From: Chrysophaeum taylorii
Taxonomy: Eukaryota > Sar > Pelagophyceae > Pelagomonadales > Pelagomonadaceae
NCBI GenBank assembly: GCA_029834535.1
Contig: JAQMWT010000309.1
Coordinates: 434,001-498,000, forward strand
DNA: 64,000 nucleotides
Direction: 5' to 3'
Shown here one piece after another: positions 13,601-19,600 of the stretch. Both the position numbers and the translations under genes were made by a program. Within the stretch, counting starts at the first letter, position 1. The number at the start of each line of letters is the position of its first letter. The notes beneath the pieces are model-generated. The model saw nothing but the letters and a program-made list of their open reading frames with translations, was not told where the DNA came from and ran no database searches.

Positions 13601-16600
13601 CGGTTTGCATCCGCGAAGCGACGCGAGCAATGGTTCCCGCGGCCGTGTGCCTGCTGGCTGCTCTCCTCTCACTTTCTCTTATGCTGAGTTCACTTTCTTG
13701 ATTCGCCGAAAGCCGTGCGAGCTCGTTGGTGTGGGCTTGGCCCATCGCAGCCACAGCAGCTTCCAGCTTTAGAGAATGAGCAATATGGACGCGCTGATAA
13801 AAAACCACAAGCCTCCACTGCGTCACAGCACGCACCAATCTGCCTTTCAGGAGACGATTGACAGCATGACAGATGCTGCAAGTGGCCGCCCGGTCTGCGA
13901 GCTTTGTGGTCTCTCGTGTCTGTGAATCGCTCAAGCTGCCTAGCTCAGGTATGTGAGCGCCACTCGGCGGAGTGACTTCGTCCGCATAGCTCGATCGCAT
14001 CCTCTCCATCATATCCTCGCGAGACTGCTTGATGCCGCGCAGGTCGTCGTTGGTGTGAGACTCGCGGAATTCCTCGGCGAGTCGCAGTTGAAGCATGGCC
14101 CGTCGCCACTGATTCCAAGCGCGCACCACGTCGCGTTCACGCAGCCTCGACGCGACGCGCACCAAATTCATCAATGCGGCTCGTCTCTCTGACGCTCGCA
14201 TTCGCGTCTCTTGATACTCAATAGCCTCCTGGTGCGACAGGGTCATGCCTTCCACTTCCAGCCGGTGCTCATCCACGAGCTCTTGTTGCAACGCGATCTC
14301 GCGTGAAAGGCGTTGCTGCATCAACAACCCACGCCAACGACTCAGCGCTCGTGTGACACCTCTCCGATGGAGGCGAGCGAGAGCGCGAGCAATCGCTCCT
14401 GAGCCTGCGACGTTGACAACGCTGGTCTGCGCTCTCGCGATGGACTTCTCGTTATCCGCTGCCAACTTAGCTACGGTCCTACAGAGCGCCGTCGACATTT
14501 TCCAGACATGAAATGATGCCGCAAAGTTGCTTCGCCTGCCGTGCGACAGCATGTTTTGGGCTATGGTAGATGCGGCGTAGAGCCGTGTTGCCACGAGATG
14601 GGCGTTTGAGTCGACGTCTTGCGACACGGCCGTAGCACGGAACTCGGCTTCGAGTTGTGCGAGCTGCGCTTTGTACTGCGCATCCTTGTAGTGTAGCTTG
14701 GATTCCAGAGAGAGAACACTTTCGCGATGATGCTTTGCTTCTTCTTCACTCTTTGAGCGCGTCAAATCGAGATGCTCTAATTCCACTTTGTGAGTTGCCA
14801 AGAGTCGAGCCTCTACGTCTCGAATAGCCTTGTCACAGTCGCGCTTATGGTCTTCGTGCACACGCTTGATTTGGCGCTCGTGCTGCAACTCGCACTCGTG
14901 CCTCGTGCGCTCGAGGCGGGCTTCGTTGAGCACTCGCAGCGATTCCAGCTGTTCCTCCCGAAGCAAAGCCGCGTCGGCCAGCGCCTTGGCGTGCGCCTCT
15001 TGGCACGAGACGAGTTCGGCCTTGTGTCGTTCCTCGAGCTCTGCGACGAGCGCGCGAAAAGCCTCGTCGCGGTCTCGGCGACTCTGGGCCCAGTCGCCGG
15101 TCTGACTGTCAAATGCCTCGGTCAACTCTCTCTGGTGCTTAATGTTTTGGTTTCGCAGCTCTTCGCGGTGGGAGGCTTTGACTTGCTCGAGCTCATCTTG
15201 AAGCGCCAGCACGTGCCGTTCCAGCGAAGCGTCGTGGTCGGCTTTGAGCGCCGCCAGTTGGTCTGAGAATGCAGCGTGCAGCTCGGAGAGCATTGTCTCC
15301 TGTTCCCGCTCGCGCTGCACGTATTCGTCTCCGCGAGATCGCAACGTGGACGCGTGCTCTTGCGTCAGCGCGGCGAGCTCGAGGTCACGAGTTGAATTGA
15401 GCTGGTCGACACGAGTCGCGTGCACCGCCGCGAGGGCGGCCAGAGCGGCGTCCTTGTCGTGTCGATGCGCATCGATGGCGGCATCGTACCGGCGGCGATG
15501 CTCCTCGAGTGCCCGCGATTCAACCGAGGCCAACGACTCGGCGTGGGTCGCACTCAAGCGAGCGAGCTCCGAAGCATGCCGTCGCTTGATACGTTCCATG
15601 GCTGCTACCAAGTGGTATTGGAACGTCGTGACCAAGCGCCATAGGTTCCACGCTCGCGAGAGGCCACCCCCTTTGTTGTGCATTCTCGCGAGACCGCGCG
15701 CGATGTTGTCCAACCCCGCTACTTTGGAGACGGCAAGCCTCGCCTTTTCGATCGCAGCACACTTGTCGGCATCAAGCTCAACGAGTCGTCGTTCGACCGC
15801 CGCAACCACCTTCCACACGTGAAAGCAGCGTCCAAGAACCGTCATCGAGGGTAGTCGGGGTGCCGAGAGGAACCCTTCTGCGACAATGCTCGCCGCCGCG
15901 ACGCGCGCCGAGAGCAACCGAGATTCGGCATCAGCACCTAGAGTCAGGAGTTTCGACTCGGCCTCAGCGAGAGCTGTCTCGTGCGTTTGATCTCGCTCGG
16001 CGAGAGCCACTTCCAGCGCCGCCGCATGAGTGGCCTCGGTCTCGGCCAAAACGCGTTGGTGATGCGCTCCAGCTCGCGACAATTCAGACTCGAATGAAAT
16101 CGCCAGAGCCTCCGTTTCGGCTTCGCGTGCTTTGCGCTCGAGGCCAACCGCAGCCTCAATTGCCTTTTTCTCGTGCTCGTCTCGCGTCGCGAGATTGAGT
16201 TCGTGCTGCGCCGTCAACTCGTCGTGGAGCTGCCGGACGTGCTCGTCCCTGAGCACCGCAGCGCGCTCCTTGGCGGTGGCGATCTCTGCCATGTGCAGAG
16301 CGCGAGACGATTCGAGCTGCTCTTCGTACACTCCGGACTGGGCCGCGAGCTCGGCCTCGTGACGCGCCTCGAACTCGTCGACCATCGCGCGACGCTCCTC
16401 CGCGTGTGTCCTCAACGCCGCTGCCAGTTTCTGCGAGTGTTGGACGTCCTTCTCGGCCTCAACCATCCCGATCGCAGCCGCCAGCTGCTGCTCGTGTTTG
16501 AGCTCGAGCGCTTCGATGCGCCGCTCGTACGCCTCGCGGAGTTCGGCCAACTCCTGGTCATGGGTCTCGAGCAGTGCGTCCCTTTGACGCGCAAGACCGG

Positions 16601-19600
16601 CCTTGGCCCGCGCCGCGAGCTCGAGCTCGCGAGTCCCGAGCGTGGCGTCGTAGTCGTCGTCGCGCGCGTGCAGCAAAGCGCGGCACGCGGTGACGCGCTC
16701 GCGTTCGAGGTGCGTCGCAGTCGCGGATGCCTCGAGTTCGACCTCGAATCGCTTTTCCATTGCTGCCTTTTGCATTTTGAACCGATCCTCGGCGTCGGCG
16801 AGCTCGCGGGCAGCGGCGTCGCGCGTCTCGCGCATAGCATCGCGGTGTTGTGCAAGGAGCTGGGTCTCGGCGGTGGTGCGCTCCGCTGCGAGGATGGTTG
16901 CTTGGTGTCGGAGTGCGTTCTCGAGCTCGACCTGGGCCGCGGCCTTGACAATCACAAGCTCGTGATCGGCGGCGCTCGCGTGCTCGATCGCCTCCTGCAC
17001 GGCCACGTCGTGCCGCTGAGCTTCGGCGACGCGCGCGTCGTGTTGTGCCCCGAGCTCTCTCACGACCTCGCTATGGCGGTTGACGAGGTCAGCCCTCAGC
17101 GCGTCGAGCGCCGCTTCGTGCTCCTCGTCTCGTTTCTTCAACGCCGCGGCGAGTTCGTTCGCGTGTTTGGCTTGGCTCTCCAGAGCCGCGAGCTCGGCGA
17201 CCGTCCGTTTGTCGACCTCGTGCTGGCGTCGAAGCAACTCGAGCTGGCCTTCGAGGTGCGCGACAGCGCTCTGCGTCGCGCTCTCGATAGCCTGCTGCGT
17301 AGTCTTCGCGTGCGTTCTAGAGAGCTCGCGCTCGCGCGCCTCGAGAAACGAAGCATGCTCGCGATCGCGCACACGAAGTGCCTCGAGGAGCCGTGCCTGG
17401 TGCTCCTTATCACTTTCGAGTCTGGCCTTCTCGACGGCGCGTGCGAGCTCCGCGCGGTGCCGGTGCTCGGCGCGAGCCAGCGCGTCGTCGCGTGACGCTA
17501 GAAGCGCGTGATCGTCGAGATCGCGCGAAGCCAAGAGAACGAGCTTTTCGCGATCAAGGATTTCGGCATGTTGCGCGACGAGCGTGGCAACGCACTGGTC
17601 CATCGCACGCGCGTGCTCGTCATCGCGCCGCTTCACGGCCTCGGCGACGGCCGTGTCGACCAATGCGCGTAGCTCCTCGTCGCGTGACGAGCGCAGGTCC
17701 TCGAGCGCGAGCTCGTGCGAGGCTCGAAGCGCCGACACCTCAGCAGCGTGATAGTCACCGACTCGCTCGAGCTCTTTCAATTGCCGTTCGTGGAGGTCGT
17801 GCTGGATATCCTGGCTCGCCTTGCGCTCTCGGTCGAGTGCCTCCGAGAGCGACGAAAGCTCGTCGTTCAGGCGGTATCGCTTCTCGTCCTGCTCCTTTGC
17901 CCCGCCGCGCAACGCTGCGTTGTGCGATGCCTCGCGAGCTTCGAGAGCGAGCTCGTGCTCCGCCTTGGCCTCCTCCAGCGCCTCCTCTAGAAATTTCTGG
18001 CGCTCTTCGTGCTCGACCCGAGCATGCGAGACCGTTTCTGCAACGAGTTGCTCGTACACTTCCTTCTGTGCGGCCAACGCGCGAGAGTGGTCGGCCTCGG
18101 ATCTCACCACGAGCTGCTCATACTCCTCCTTTTGTATGGCCAAATCGCGAGCGTGCTCGGCCTGCGCGCGAGCGGCTGCAGCCGCCAGGACGAGCATGTC
18201 GTGTTCCGCAATCGAAATGTGAGTTGAGGGCAACTCGCTCGCTAGCGCGGCGCCTCCTTTTTCGGAGACGTGCGTCATCACCAGGTCCGCGGCTTCGGTC
18301 GTCGATGCCGTCGCCGCCTCGTCTTGCACCGAATCCGCGGCATCGGTCGTCGTTGCCGTCGCCGCCAAAGGAGATTCCACTTGCTCGTCTTTGGACGATG
18401 CCACCAAGGCATGTCCGGCTTCCCCGTTTTGTCGTGTCGTCCGCTCGACCACCGCCGCGACGTGCTGGTCGTGCTGGTGCACTTTCCTGGAGCAAACAAG
18501 GATCTCGGCGACGATCTGGTCGTGATCGTCTCTCGAGATGAACGACCGAGCGTGTGCGAGCGCCTCCTCGTGCTCTTCCTTCTTGGAAGCAAGGTTCTCG
18601 TCGCCTTCGCTACGTGCTCGGGACACTGCAGGCGCGAGTAGCTTGGCATGCTCCTCCCTTGGTAGATAGTTGGCTGCGATATCATCGTAGACCTCGCGCT
18701 TTGTGAGCTCGACTGCGTCGGCGACAGGCTGCTCGCGTTTTTCGAGGTCTCCCTGCGTGGCGCGTGCGAGCGTATCCACGACGATCTTCTCGTGCGAGAC
18801 AGACGACCGAGCTTGCGCCAGCACTGCCTCGTGTTCCTCTTTGAGTACATACTTAGCAGCGATGGTCTCATCGTTGTCCTCAATCGCGCGTGCAACAGCT
18901 GCGGCCAGCGCCATCGCGTGCTCGTCGCGCCCTTGTGCCACGGCAGCTTCAAGTACTTTGCCGTGTTCGTCGTGAGCTCGTGCCACAGCAGCCTCGAGGA
19001 GTACAGCATGTTCCTCTTTAGAATGGAAATTAGCGGCGATGTGGTCCTCATACTCTCGTTTCGTGCGCCCGACTGCCTCCGCAACGTGCTGCTCGCGGCG
19101 CTCGAGATGTTGGCGGTCGAGATCTTCCCCGTGCTCTTGCAGCAAGCGAGCGTGCTCATCTCTTGGGATAGTCGACGCTGCTATCTCAGCGAGCGCCTTC
19201 TCGTGTTCTTCTTTGAGAACGAAGTTAGCTGCGAGTGCCTTGCCGTGTTCGTCGTGAGCTCGTGCCACAGCAGCCTCGAGGAGTACAGCATGTTCCTCTT
19301 TAGAATGGAAATTAGCGGCGATGTGGTCCTCATACTCTCGTTTCGTGCGCCCGACTGCCTCCGCAACGTGCTGCTCGCGGCGCTCGAGATGTTGGCGGTC
19401 GAGATCTTCCCCGTGCTCTTGCAGCAAGCGAGCGTGCTCATCTCTTGGGATAGTCGACGCTGCTATCTCAGCGAGCGCCTTCTCGTGTTCTTCTTTGAGA
19501 ACGAAGTTAGCTGCGAGTGCCTTGCCGTGTTCGTCGTGAGCTCGTGCCACAGCAGCCTCGAGGAGTACAGCATGTTCCTCTTTAGAATGGAAATTAGCGG

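Noticed and set aside
16173-18541. Plus-strand ORFs of 440 and 387 codons
   Set aside because: Leu/Arg- and Arg/Pro-rich shadows of the Glu/Arg/Ala-rich minus-strand coiled coil; no domain.
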